64,000 nucleotides of DNA from Pseudolabrys sp963742345 (GTDB lineage Bacteria; Pseudomonadota; Alphaproteobacteria; Rhizobiales; Xanthobacteraceae). The notes below the pieces were generated by a model. The model made no database searches. It worked only from the letters and a program-made list of their open reading frames with translations, and was not told the origin of the DNA. Shown piece by piece: positions 25,440 to 34,502 of this stretch. Position 1 is the stretch's first letter, and each line of letters opens with the position of its first letter. The stretch covers positions 248,001 to 312,000 of the forward strand of contig CAVULO010000015.1 of the NCBI GenBank assembly GCA_963742345.1. Direction: 5' to 3'. A program made the position numbers and the translations under genes.

Positions 25440-27427
25440 ATGTCGGGCCAACCGTCAAAGCTAGCGCTGGCGCTCAATCGCGCCATTTCGTCCTACCAGG
25501 CCGGGCAGGTCGGCGAAGCCGAACAGATTTGCCAGAAGATCATATCCAAGAAATCGAACTTCTTTGACGCGCACCATGTTCTCGGCGTCATCCAGGCCTC
25601 GCAGGGCAAGAACGATCTGGCGCTGACGAGCTACAATCGCGCGCTCGCGGTGCAACCCGACCATGCCGATACGCTGAGCAATCGCGGCAATGTGCTCACC
25701 GAATTGAGACGCTTCGATGAGGCGCTGGCGAGTTACAATCGCGCTCTCACCGCAAAGCCAAACCACGCCGGCGCGCTCAATAATCGCGGCGTCACTTTGC
25801 ATGCGCTGGGCCGGTTCGACGAAGCACTGGCGAGCTTCGACCGTGCGATCGCCTTGCAGCCGGATTATGTCGATGCGCTCTGCAATCGCGGCAACAGCCT
25901 GAATGCGCTCAGACGCTTTGACGAGGCACTGGCGAGCTACGATCGCGCCATCGCCTTGCGTTCAAGCCTGATCGAGGCGCATTGCAATCGCGGCAATACC
26001 CTGCGCGAGTTGCAACGCTTCGACGAAGCGCTGGAAAGCTATGACCGCGCACTGGCCTTGCGTCCCAATCTTGTCGAGGCGCTTTCCAACCGCGGCATTA
26101 CGCTCGCCGGGTTGAAGCGATATGACGAAGGGTTGGAAAATCTGGCCCGTGCGCTGGCCTTGCGGCCGAGTGACGCCGAGTTGTTCAACAAGCGCGGAGT
26201 CATTCTGGACGAGATCAAGCGGCATGGCGAGGCGCTGGCGGATTATGATCGCGCGCTGGCCCTGCGGCCGGACTATACCGATGCGCTCTACAATCGCGGC
26301 AACGCCTTGCATGAGCTCGGGCGCTTTGACGAGGCGCTGGCCTGTTACGATCGCCTGCTGCCGCTGCGGCCGAATGATGGCGATACGTTCAACAATCGCG
26401 GCAAGATTCTCAAAGAACTCAATCGCTACGACGAGGCGATGGATTGTTCGGCGCGGGCGCTCGCGCTGCTGCCGGACAATATCGTTGCGCATTGCAATGA
26501 AGCCTCGATGAGGTTGTTGACCGGCGATTTCGGCCGCGGCTTTGCCGAATACGAGTGGCGCTGGAAGAAGGCGGACATGGCGCCCGCCAAGCGCAATTTT
26601 CCGCAGCCGCTTTGGCTCGGCGAGGGTGACATTGCGGGCAAGACGATCCTGCTGCACGGCGAGCAGGGCTTCGGCGATGCGATCCAATTCTGCCGTTACG
26701 TGCCGCTTGTTGCTGCGCGCGGCGCCCGCGTGATCATGGAGGTGCGCAAGCCGCTTCAGCAGCTCATGGGGAGTCTGGCCGGGCCGTCAACAGATCGTTG
26801 CTCGTTGGCGAAGCTCTGCCTGATTTCGACATCCATTGCCCCTTGGTCAGCCTGCCGCTCGCCATGGGCACGCGGCTCGATACCGTGCCCGCGCAGGTGC
26901 CCTATCTGCATGTGTCTTCAGACGCTTCAAGTGTGTGGGATGCACGGCTCGGCCCGAAGACCAGGCCCCGGATCGGTCTCGCCTGGTCGGGCAACGTGAA
27001 GCATGAACGAGATCGCGAACGTTCGGTCGGGCTGCAGCAGTTTCGCGCGGATCTTCGACATCGATGCGACATTCGTGAGCCTGCACAAGGAGCTCACCGC
27101 CGACGACGCGGCGGTGCTCAACGCGCGCCGCGAGATTCTTCATTTCGGCGACGCGCTCAATGACTACGTCGGATACGGCTGCGCTGATATCGCAGCTCGA
27201 TCTGGTCGTGTCGGTTGATACCAGTGTCGCGCATCTTGCCGGTGCGCTGGCGAAAGCCGGTCTGGATCCTTGTGACATATGTTCCCGATTGGCGCTGGCT
27301 GCTCGTGCGCGACGACAGCCCCTGGTATCCGACCGCGCGTCTGTTTCGGCAGAACGCGGCCCGCGAGTGGAACAGCGTGTTGACACGTGTTCACGGAGCG
27401 CTGGGCGATTTCGTCAAAAGCGCGTGA
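25440..27427 (+). pseudogene. TPR-repeat protein with GT9-like glycosyltransferase C-terminus (frameshifted)
   Basis: About 660 residues. The first 400 are about ten tetratricopeptide repeats (units of the form RFDEALASYDRAIALRPDY). Then comes a heptosyltransferase-like domain: PLWLGEGDIAGKTILLHGEQ, FGDAIQFCRYVPL, RPRIGLAWSGNVKHERDRER, LDLVVSVDTSVAHLAGA and KPVWILVTYVPDWRWL. The intact frame ends at 26999. The catalytic half is spread over several frames, with single-base insertions inferred near 26780, 26808, 27041 (TTT), 27171 (GG) and 27256. Repaired, it ends at 27427. Such TPR-GT9 proteins are inferred to modify surface glycans or proteins. Confidence 0.82.
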
Positions 27428-27644
27428 GCGTCATTGTAAGCGTCATGGGGCCGCACGGAACTAATTGAATGTTTGTGTGTCCCTGCGCCGCATCCGGGGC
27501 ACGTAGGCGCGCCAAATGCCGGGATTTTGCCACCGGCCTGAAAAACCGCCGCCTTAATACTGCCGTTTGACTTGGTGCAATATCCACCCCACATTTCATT
27601 GTATGAATATGAAGAAATGCAGCAATCGACCAAGAGGTACAGCC

Positions 27645-28082
27645 ATGTCTAAGCCGGTAATGGGACTGATGGTGGCGACTCTCGTTGCTCTTGCGGTGCC
27701 ATTGAATGTCGGCATTGCCTCTGCCGCTCCCATCGGCGGCGCGCTTGCGATCAAGAACGCAGCGCCCAGCAACATCGACAATGTGCGATATTACGGCGGC
27801 TGGCGCGGCGGCGGTTGGCGCGGCGGTGGCTGGGGCTGGGGCCGAGGTTGGGGCTGGGGTGTTGGCGCCGGAGTTGCCGCAGGTGCGCTCATCGGCGGCG
27901 CGCTCGCTGCGCCTTATTACTACGGCGGCTACTATGGCGCACCGTACGGCGGCGGTTACTACGAGGATCCCGGTTATTATGAAGGCGATGCCGTGGCTTA
28001 CTGCATGCAACGGTTTCGGACGTACAATCCCAACACCGGACTCTACATGGGCAACGACGGCCGACGTCATCCGTGCCCGTGA
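27645..28082 (+). CDS. BA14K family protein
   Basis: Predicted 145-residue secreted or cell-envelope protein. The signal peptide (LMVATLVALAVPLNVGIASA) is followed by a Gly/Trp/Arg-rich stretch (WRGGGWRGGGWGWGRG), a glycine-rich hydrophobic helix (GAGVAAGALIGGALAAPYYY), a Tyr/Gly-rich region, and the BA14K signature CMQRFRTYNPNTGLYMGNDG ending RRHPCP. BA14K proteins were first known as Brucella immunoreactive lectin-like antigens. AGAGG precedes the ATG at 27645. A strong terminator follows at 28149. Confidence 0.9.
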   Translation: MSKPVMGLMVATLVALAVPLNVGIASAAPIGGALAIKNAAPSNIDNVRYYGGWRGGGWRGGGWGWGRGWGWGVGAGVAAGALIGGALAAPYYYGGYYGAPYGGGYYEDPGYYEGDAVAYCMQRFRTYNPNTGLYMGNDGRRHPCP

Positions 28083-28148
28083 GTGCAGCTGGTTCATGGC
28101 TCTTCCCGCGCAAGCGGGAGAAACAGAACGCTCGCTTAGCGACAAACA

Positions 28149-28176
28149 AAAAACCCCGGCGCGAGGCCGGGGTTTT
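28149..28176. terminator. Bidirectional rho-independent terminator
   Basis: Hairpin AACCCCGGC-GCGA-GGCCGGGGTT flanked by A-runs and T-runs, lying between convergent genes (BA14K and the LivK-like receptor). It can therefore serve both strands. Confidence 0.88.
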
Positions 28177-28201
28177 CCGTTTCAACGCCGTACGATTTTT
28201 T

Positions 28202-29456
28202 TCAGTCGCAGAATTTGCAAGGCGGGAAGTCGCGGCTGTAGACCGGCTGCGCCAGGAATTTTTCCTTCCCGTAAGTCCAGAACTGGCTGACGTCCGGGTA
28301 GGTTTTGATCACCGTGTTCCAAAGCTCCGGCTTGTCGTAGCCGAACATCTGCTTTTTCTCGACCTTCTTGACGTAGATGTTCTGTATCGGGTTGCGCATG
28401 TCGTCGAACGAGACCGGCCCGCGCACGGCGTCGACTTTCAGCCCCGCCATGGTCTTGATGAACTGCTCGGAGCCCGGCCATTTGCCGCCTGACTTCTTGA
28501 TCGTTTCGTCGATCATCTGCGCGGTGGTGTAGTTGCTCTCCGAGAAGTAGGACGGCACCTTGCCGTATTTGGCGCGATAGGCCTTCACGAAGGCTTCGTT
28601 CTTCGGCGTCGTGAGCGCCGCGCTGTATTGCAGCGAGGACACGTCGCCGACGACTTCATCGCCCATGAAGGGCAAAGCGAACTCGTCATAGCTGGTGCCG
28701 CCGCCGATGATCGGCTTCTTGTAGCCGGCCGCGCGCAATTGCTTGGGGAATTGCAGCGCCATCGGCCCCACCATCAGCGCGAACACCGCATCGGCATCCG
28801 CCTTGATGGTCGGGATGAAGGGCCCGAAGTCCTTGGTGCCGAGCGGTGGCCAAATCTTCTGCACGATCTTGCCGCCGCAATCCTCGAAGGTCTTCTGGAA
28901 GCCGCCGACTTGCTCGTAGCCGAAGGCATAGTCGGCGCCGACCGTGACGATTTTCTTGTAGCCCTGATCGCACGCCCATTGCCCCATCGGCTGCGATCGG
29001 CTGCGACGACGACCATCCGGTGCGGATCAAATAGGGATATTTGTCGGGCTGCCGCTGCGTGAGATCGTCGGCCGCCGGAATCGACGCGATGTAGATCGTT
29101 TTCATTTCGGTGCTCACCGGCGCCAGCGCATAGCCGGTCGAGGCCAGCACGCCGCCGATGAACATCTGCACCTGGTCGCTCAGCACCAGCTTCTTGGCCT
29201 TGGTGACGCCGAGATCGGGCTTGGCCTGGTCGTCCTCGAGGATGAACTTGACGTCCATGCCGCCGAGCTTGTTGCCGTGCTCATCCAGATACATCTGGAA
29301 GCCGTCGACCATGTCCTTGCCGACCTGGGCGAAGAGGCCGGTCATCGGCGCGATGAAACCGATGCGCAGGTCTTCCGCCTGCGCCGGAGATAAATTTGCG
29401 CCGAGCAAAAGCGCGCCGCCCAGCAGCAGTGGCGTAATGTTTCGCGATAGGCTCAT
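28202..29456 (-). pseudogene. LivK-like branched-chain amino acid ABC transporter substrate-binding protein (10-bp duplication)
   Basis: Periplasmic Peripla_BP_6 receptor of about 414 residues. It starts MSLSRNITPLLLGGALLLG with a signal cut near SPAQA/ED, then LRIGFIAPMTGLFAQVGKDM, the hallmark N-terminus. The frame breaks at a perfect tandem duplication of ATCGGCTGCG (28986-28995 and 28996-29005 on the forward strand). Deleting one copy joins SSSQP to MGQWACDQGYKKIVTVGADY and restores the whole protein to 28202. No permease or ATPase genes lie nearby. The duplication may be real or an assembly artefact. Confidence 0.88.
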
Positions 29457-29605
29457 ATTCCGATCTCCCGTCCAGCCGATCCGCCGTCCATTCTTGATCG
29501 TGGACAGGCGGATGGCAGTTGCAGCGTGTTCCCGGAGCGCAAACGCTATCACTACCGCCGCCGTGGGCGGAAGCCCACAAATTCGGCTGTGGGGCGAGGA
29601 GTGAC

Positions 29606-29690
29606 ATTTCCGCTCGCGAAAGCGGGGGCCCAGAGCAACAGGCTCCAGCCGACAGGCGCTGATCAGCTTCGCGGGAATGAACGGAGCGGG
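29606..29690. repeat. GGAATGAGCGGA-type palindromic repeats
   Basis: Two half-units (TTCCGCTCGCGAAAGCGGGG and TTCGCGGGAATGAACGGAGC) lie between the receptor and the pirin gene. A copy like those at 17396 and 25163. Confidence 0.7.
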
Positions 29691-29694
29691 CCGG

Positions 29695-30602
29695 CTAACT
29701 CTTGATGAACGTTCCGCTGCGCAGCTCGGAAACGGCCTGCTGCAACTCGGCCTGCGTGTTCATGACGATCGGCCCATACCAGGCGACCGGCTCCTGGATC
29801 GGTTTGCCCGACACCAGCAGGAAACGGATGCCTTTGTCGCCGGCCTGCACGGTGACTTCGTCGCCGGAATCGAACAGCACCAGCGAGCGGTCGCCGACTG
29901 TCTCGCGCACCATGAATTTCGTTGCCGTCGATCTGCTTCTCGTGAGCACGCCGATCGGCTGCGATGCGGAGCGGAACGTGCCGTCGCCTTCGAACACATA
30001 GGCAAAGGCGTGGCGCTCGACCTCGACCTTGAGCGTCTTGCGCTTGCCCGCCGGCACGAACACGTCGAGATAGCGCGGATCGGCGGCGACGCCGTCGACC
30101 GGGCCTTTCTTGCCCCAGAAGTCGCCGCACACGACGCGCACCCGCGTGCCGTCGTCGTCGGTGACTTCCGGGATCTCGGCGCCCTTGATGTCCTGATAGC
30201 GCGGCGCCGTCATCTTGAGCGACGAGGGCAGGTTGGCCCACAGCTGGAAGCCGTGCATGCGGCCTTGCGCGTCGCCCTGCGGCATTTCCTGATGCATGAT
30301 GCCGCGGCCGGCGGTCATCCATTGCACGTCGCCGGAACCGAGCGTGCCGCGATTGCCCAGACTGTCGCCGTGCTCGACGGTGCCCGTTGAGCACATAGGT
30401 GATGGTTTCGATGCCGCGGTGCGGATGCCACGGAAAGCCGGCGAGATAGTCGGCCGGCCGATCGTTGCGGAAATCGTCGAGCAGCAGGAACGGATCGGTC
30501 TCGGCGGTTTCGCCGAAACCGAATGCACGGCGCAGCCTCACGCCGGCGCCCTCGATGGTGGGCTTCGACTGCACGATGCGTTTGACCGGGACGGATGGAC
30601 AT
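29695..30602 (-). pseudogene. Pirin family protein (two frameshifts)
   Basis: A bicupin of about 302 residues; pirins include quercetin dioxygenases and redox-sensing cofactors. Matches are EGAGVRLRRAFGFG, DPFLLLDDF, AGFPWHPHRGIETITYVLNG (metal-site histidines), then TVEHGDSLGNRGTLGSGDVQ, MTAGRGIMHQEMPQ and LWANLPSSLKMTAPRYQDI. Two single-base insertions explain the breaks: a GGG at 30588-30590 (just after the ATG at 30602) and a CCC at 30383-30385. With both removed the frame is continuous to 29695. The metal-binding residues are intact. Confidence 0.85.
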
Positions 30603-31085
30603 ACTTAGTGCCTTTCGTTGAGGCGCGGTGCGAGCGCGGGCCGGACGCTAAAGGCCGAAAACTTCCTCGCGCTGCGAACCGCGAGGCCGAAGGCTCACAC
30701 CAGACTGCCATTCATATACGTTTGTTCATATAGGGCTTTCGTCCATAAAAAAAAGACCTTTGTGGCCGCACATATCATCTCTTCAGGCGATGACGCATTT
30801 TGAATGTGCTTAAAGCGCATCTCATATGTCTCACGCGACAAGGCGGACCTGCTTCACGCGACAAAGGCGGACCGCGATGTACGCTGCATTCAGCTGTGTG
30901 TTCCGGGCGCAGCGCACCATTCGGCAGCATGATATTTCCGCTCGTCCCCGTCTGGATTCCCGCTTGCGCGGGAATGAGCGGAATGTTGCTGCGCTGCGCC
31001 CGGGACACGGGCAGGCCCCGGCTGTCTTTACTATGAGAGATCGTCTGCCCTCGCGGCGGTGCGTGCGATCGGGTATGATTGCGGT
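30603..31085. repeat. Spacer with direct and palindromic repeats
   Basis: Contains a direct repeat of about 20 bases (TCACGCGACAAGGCGGACC at 30831-30849 and TCACGCGACAAAGGCGGACC at 30854-30873) and one GGAATGAGCGGA-type palindrome at 30943-30985. Open frames across it are repeat translations; no gene was recognised. Confidence 0.65.
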
Positions 31086-31211
31086 ATGCCAAAGCGCGTT
31101 GTCGCCGCTATTTTTCTCGTTCTGCTTGGCCTCAGCCTTGATGGCTGCACCAAATGCGGCTGGCTGTGGGAGCAGGGGCCGCGCAGCTGCCATTCCGACG
31201 CGCCGCGCTGA
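31086..31211 (+). CDS. Small conserved lipoprotein (TKCGWLW type)
   Basis: A 41-residue frame, MPKRVVAAIFLVLLGLSLDG then CTKCGWLWEQGPRSCHSDAP. The lipobox LSLDGC predicts a lipid-anchored peptide of about 22 mature residues with three cysteines. Very similar tiny CTKCGWxW lipoproteins are, to my knowledge, frequent in Bradyrhizobiaceae. It is too short for most gene callers. Function unknown. Confidence 0.65.
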   Translation: MPKRVVAAIFLVLLGLSLDGCTKCGWLWEQGPRSCHSDAPR

Positions 31212-31229
31212 CGTTTATTGCGTCCCGGA

Positions 31230-31424
31230 CTATTGCGAGCGCACGAAATTGAGCAGCGCGCCGACGAGGCCGATCAGCAGCCCGACCAGCAAGACATATT
31301 GTAGAATGACGAGCGGCCGGCTGGGGACCTCGCTGGCGGTTGCCATATCGTAGATCTGCCAGGCGGCGACCGCCGCGAATGCGACGATCATCACGCCAGA
31401 ATTCTTGGTCGGCTTCTCGCTCAC
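31230..31424 (-). CDS. Small two-helix membrane protein
   Basis: Predicted 64 residues with two transmembrane helices (GVMIVAFAAVAAWQIYDMAT and ILQYVLLVGLLIGLVGALLN) and short polar ends. It is complete from the ATG at 31424. No family recognised. It is convergent with the small lipoprotein gene, 18 bases apart. Confidence 0.6.
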   Translation of the reverse strand: MSEKPTKNSGVMIVAFAAVAAWQIYDMATASEVPSRPLVILQYVLLVGLLIGLVGALLNFVRSQ

Positions 31425-31524
31425 GTCGCAGCCCCTTGCTTGCCGCTTAAGCTATTGGATTCTCCGCAAAGATTCCATGACCAGGCCGCAGGGGATAACT
31501 GTAAAAATTCCTAGGAAAATAGTC

Positions 31525-31553
31525 TTGACAGCGTGACGCTCCTTGGGTAGTGT
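31525..31553 (+). promoter_or_regulatory. Candidate sigma-70 promoter upstream of the HTH gene
   Basis: A perfect TTGACA (31525-31530), a 17-base spacer, and TAGTGT (31548-31553, four of six matches to TATAAT), 143 bases upstream of the HTH gene start. Confidence 0.45.
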
Positions 31554-31695
31554 TTGCGCACGCTCCACATTTGCATCTGACGGCAGCCGACGAACGGCGG
31601 GAGCGTCGTTGGCGCCCCGCGCTGTGTTTTTGAACGCCGCCACGCAGTAGTCCGTGCCGGGATTCCCCGGCGCTTATTTTTTGGAATGGCCCACT

Positions 31696-32118
31696 ATGCC
31701 GGCAAGGATTGAGATCCCGCCCGAACAACTCGCCAACTGCAAATATCTCTATGAAGAGACGAACACCCCGGTGTCCGAAATCTGGAAGCTGATGGGCGTC
31801 TCGCGCGCGACGTTCTATGCGCGTGTGGCGGAACTCGGATGGGTCAGACGGCGCTACAGCCGGAGTGCCGGCATTCAATTGACAAGTGGCTTTAAGCCAG
31901 CGGCTCCTGCGCCGGAGGGCGGTGGATCGGATAAAACCGCGGCCGCCCCCAATAAGGCGGTGCCCGCGCAACACGTCGCGCTCTCTGTGCAAGTCTATGA
32001 CGCTGTGCAAAGGCAGATGGACGCCATCGAATCCATTCAGCGATCGCTGCGCCCTGCGGAAATGCAATCGGAACGCACGGGATGCTTTGTGCCGACACCG
32101 ACAAAATCGAAGCCTTGA
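31696..32118 (+). CDS. Helix-turn-helix protein resembling GTA/phage small terminase (C-terminus altered)
   Basis: Predicted 140 residues. The N-terminal IPPEQLANCKYLYEETNTPV leads into a helix-turn-helix (VSEIWKLMGVSRATFYARVA), followed by an Ala/Pro linker and a helix VYDAVQRQMDAIESIQRSLR. Small HTH proteins of this form stand directly upstream of the large terminase in rhizobial GTA-like clusters. After QSERTG the expected C-terminal helix is replaced by FVPTPTKSKP, because the DNA from about 32080 belongs to a portal-gene 3' end read in another frame. The original C-terminus therefore appears lost at a deletion junction. Confidence 0.65.
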   Translation: MPARIEIPPEQLANCKYLYEETNTPVSEIWKLMGVSRATFYARVAELGWVRRRYSRSAGIQLTSGFKPAAPAPEGGGSDKTAAAPNKAVPAQHVALSVQVYDAVQRQMDAIESIQRSLRPAEMQSERTGCFVPTPTKSKP

Positions 32119-32243
32119 GTCCCGATCGTGCGGCCTTGTGGGACCGCGTCAGCAAGGCGCAGTTCCTGAGCGTCAATGAAAAGCGTCTCGCCACCGGCTA
32201 CGGGCCGATTGATGGCGGCGAGGTGTTCCATTCGGCGCCATAG
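32082..32243 (+). pseudogene. C-terminal remnant of HK97/GTA-type phage portal protein
   Basis: A 53-residue frame reads MLCADTDKIEALSPDRAALW, then DRVSKAQFLSVNEKRLATGY and GPIDGGEVF. This is the characteristic end of HK97-type portal proteins (DxDxIEALxxxRxALW, xFLTVNEKRxxxGY). Everything upstream in a portal protein (350 or more residues) and the large terminase gene are missing; the HTH gene abuts directly. I read it as a deletion scar. The residual frame may be translated but cannot be a functional portal. Confidence 0.72.
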
Positions 32244-32324
32244 GAACAAAGACCGGGTGCCGCCGTTTTCATTGTCGAAGCCTCGCCGGGCGAGGCAACA
32301 ACCAATGGAACCCAAGGTGGAACT

Positions 32325-32852
32325 ATGATCAGGAAAACGACAATGCTGGCCATCGGGCTGGCGGGCGCGCTGGCTGCGACCGGCGCGATGGCGCAAACCA
32401 AACAGGCCGACAAAGACAGCCAGAAATTCATCAAGGCGGCGATCGAAGGCGATATCGCTGAAGTCGATATCGGCAAGCTGGCGCAGGAAAAAGGCGAGAG
32501 CGATGCCGTGAAGCAATTCGGCGCCATGCTGGTGAAGGACCACGGTGCCCACAAAGCCAAGGCGGAGCAGGTTGCAAACGAACTCGGCGTGACGCCGCCG
32601 ACCGGTTCGAGCTTCGGTTCAAAGGCCACTTACACGAAGTTGAAGCTGCTCTCGGGCGCTTCGTTCGACCGCTCGTTCGCGAAGTCGATGGTCAAGGACC
32701 ACGAGGAAGACATCAAGGAATACAAGAAGGAGTCGTCCAAGACCGACGCGGCCGGCCAGTTGGCCAAGGAGACCCTGCCTGTGTTGCAGAAACATCTGCA
32801 GGCGGCGCAATCGCTCGAGAAACAGACCGCGCAGAAGCAGTCTTCACGCTAA
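32325..32852 (+). CDS. DUF4142 domain-containing protein
   Basis: Predicted 175-residue secreted helical protein. The signal peptide (TMLAIGLAGALAATGAMA) precedes a ferritin-like helical bundle typical of DUF4142: QKFIKAAIEGDIAEVDIGKL, VKQFGAMLVKDHGAHKAKAE, SFAKSMVKDHEEDIKEYKKE and LPVLQKHLQAAQSL. The paired KDH motifs in two helices suggest metal or ligand contacts, but none is proven. A terminator follows. The gene sits inside the split GTA cluster and is unrelated to it. Confidence 0.9.
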   Translation: MIRKTTMLAIGLAGALAATGAMAQTKQADKDSQKFIKAAIEGDIAEVDIGKLAQEKGESDAVKQFGAMLVKDHGAHKAKAEQVANELGVTPPTGSSFGSKATYTKLKLLSGASFDRSFAKSMVKDHEEDIKEYKKESSKTDAAGQLAKETLPVLQKHLQAAQSLEKQTAQKQSSR

Positions 32853-32885
32853 AAGTACGACCGCCGCTTGTTAGCGGATGGTCAG

Positions 32886-32928
32886 ATGACGCCCGTTGCT
32901 GGTCCCCGCAGCCGGGCGTCATTTTTTT
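32886..32928 (+). terminator. Rho-independent terminator after DUF4142 gene
   Basis: A ten-base-pair stem (ATGACGCCCG with CGGGCGTCAT) followed by a run of seven T, 33 bases after the stop codon. Confidence 0.88.
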
Positions 32929-32938
32929 ATACGTCTCG

Positions 32939-33172
32939 CTAGAACCTGGAAGGGTTCGCCCAGCGCGCCTTGAGCTCTTTCATCGCTTGCTCGCGGCTTG
33001 CGGCATAACCGCGATTTTGCGCGCTCTCCGGCCGCGCGGTGATCGCCCAGAACCACGGCATGCCTTGCGGAGCCTGTGTTGTGAGGCTGATGCGGCCGAC
33101 ACGCTGATTGCCCTCGAACACATCGTAATCGTCGGCCGACCATTCGCCGTCGCGGCTTTTGGAGGCGCGCAT
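32939..33172 (-). CDS. Conserved hypothetical protein
   Basis: About 77 residues from MRASKSRDGEWSADDYDVFE to the end, with GNQRVGRI, a central WFWAI strand and a C-terminal helix EQAMKELKARW. This small alpha/beta pattern (DDYDV, GRI, PWFWAIT, SREQAM) recurs, to my knowledge, in many rhizobial hypothetical proteins. The frame is open to 33310, so a longer form with an extra basic N-terminus is possible; the shorter start is chosen from domain content. Function unknown. Confidence 0.6.
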   Translation of the reverse strand: MRASKSRDGEWSADDYDVFEGNQRVGRISLTTQAPQGMPWFWAITARPESAQNRGYAASREQAMKELKARWANPSRF

Positions 33173-33372
33173 CAGCGTCAGCGCGTTTGCTTCACCAATA
33201 GCGCGCGCGGATTTGGCCGTGCCCGCAGCCTGGGAATGATCCGGGCTCCCGCGCATGCGCGAGATAAAATAGGGACCATCCCGGTTTGAGGACCGCATGG
33301 GCTTATCCAATCACAGGCGAGGCGGCCTTGCCAATTGCCTCACATGAGAACATTGCGAAGAAACGCGCCGTC

Positions 33373-34362
33373 TCACTCGAAAACCTCGTCGGCGGCGATC
33401 ACGAGACCTGGTGGAACGGTTATGCCGAGTGCCTTGGCGGTCTTGAGGTTGATGTACATCTCCACTTTCGTCGACCGCTGAACAGGAAGATCAGCCGGTT
33501 TCTCGCCTCTCAGGATCCGGCCGGCATAGATGCCTGCGATATGGTAGGAATCAATCAGGCTGCCGCCATAACCGAGCAGTCCGCCGGCGGCCACGAAGTC
33601 GCGCCCATGATAGATTGCGGGCACCGAGTAGCGGACGGCGACCGTCGCGACATATGCACTCTCACTATTGAATAAAGCGTCGCCGGTAGCGATCACAAGT
33701 CCGCCGGCGCGCAATTGGGCCAGGCTTGCAACGGCCTTATCGACCTCGGCTTTGGTGCTGGCTTGCACAATGTGAACTTGCAGCCCGAGGGTGCGGGCCG
33801 CTGCCTGCACGTCCCGCGTTTGCGCTTCGGCGGTAACAGGATTGGCCGGATTGACGAGGAGAGCGAGGCTGGTTGCCGTAGGCAACAGCTGATGCAGCAG
33901 CTCGACCCGTTTCGGGGCGACTTCCATATTCAATTGAGTCGAGCCGGTAACGTTGCCGCTCGGTTTACTCAGGCTGTCGACGAAGCCAAGCTCGACCGGA
34001 TCGCTGGCTGTGGTGAAGACAATGGGAATTGTCTTGGTTGCTGCTTTTGCCACGAGCGCTGCAAGTGTGCCGGCGCCCGCAATGACGGCGACCTGACGGC
34101 GAACCAGATCGGCTGCCAATTCCGGCAACCGATCGTATTGGCCATCCGCCCAGCGGTATTCGATGACGACATTCTGGCCTTCGACAAAGCCCATCTCGTT
34201 CAGGCCGCGGCGGAAGGCGCCCGTGAATTTCGTATAGAGATCCGCTGAAGCACTGTTGAGAAAGCCGACGACCGGCATTTTATCTGCTTGCTGCGCGCGC
34301 GCCGTGAGCGGCCATGCGGCTGCCGCGCCACCGAGAAGGGTAAGGAATTCACGTCGTTCCAT
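33373..34362 (-). CDS. ABC_sub_bind (PF04392-type) periplasmic receptor, copy 1
   Basis: Predicted 329-residue orphan receptor. It has a twin-arginine-like signal (ERREFLTLLGGAAAAWPLTA, cut near RAQQ), then MPVVGFLNSAS, VIEYRWADGQYDRLPELAAD, PIVFTTASDPVELGFVDSLS with PSGNVTG, and a C-terminus AGRILRGEKPADLPVQRSTK and NLKTAKALGITVPP. The last two stretches are constant across all copies in this window. Ligands of this family are mostly unknown. No permease is adjacent. It is transcribed against the DUF4142 gene and divergently from a methyltransferase. Confidence 0.93.
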   Translation of the reverse strand: MERREFLTLLGGAAAAWPLTARAQQADKMPVVGFLNSASADLYTKFTGAFRRGLNEMGFVEGQNVVIEYRWADGQYDRLPELAADLVRRQVAVIAGAGTLAALVAKAATKTIPIVFTTASDPVELGFVDSLSKPSGNVTGSTQLNMEVAPKRVELLHQLLPTATSLALLVNPANPVTAEAQTRDVQAAARTLGLQVHIVQASTKAEVDKAVASLAQLRAGGLVIATGDALFNSESAYVATVAVRYSVPAIYHGRDFVAAGGLLGYGGSLIDSYHIAGIYAGRILRGEKPADLPVQRSTKVEMYINLKTAKALGITVPPGLVIAADEVFE

Positions 34363-34502
34363 GCACCCCCGCAAGACCACGCTTTTCGCAATGCCAAATC
34401 ATATCAGACTATGGAACTTGCCGTCCCGGCTTTGTTTCGAACCGGGCTCATTCATGCTTATGTTGCCAGGTGGTCTGTGCCGTTTTTTCGCGAGGGGCCG
34501 CA

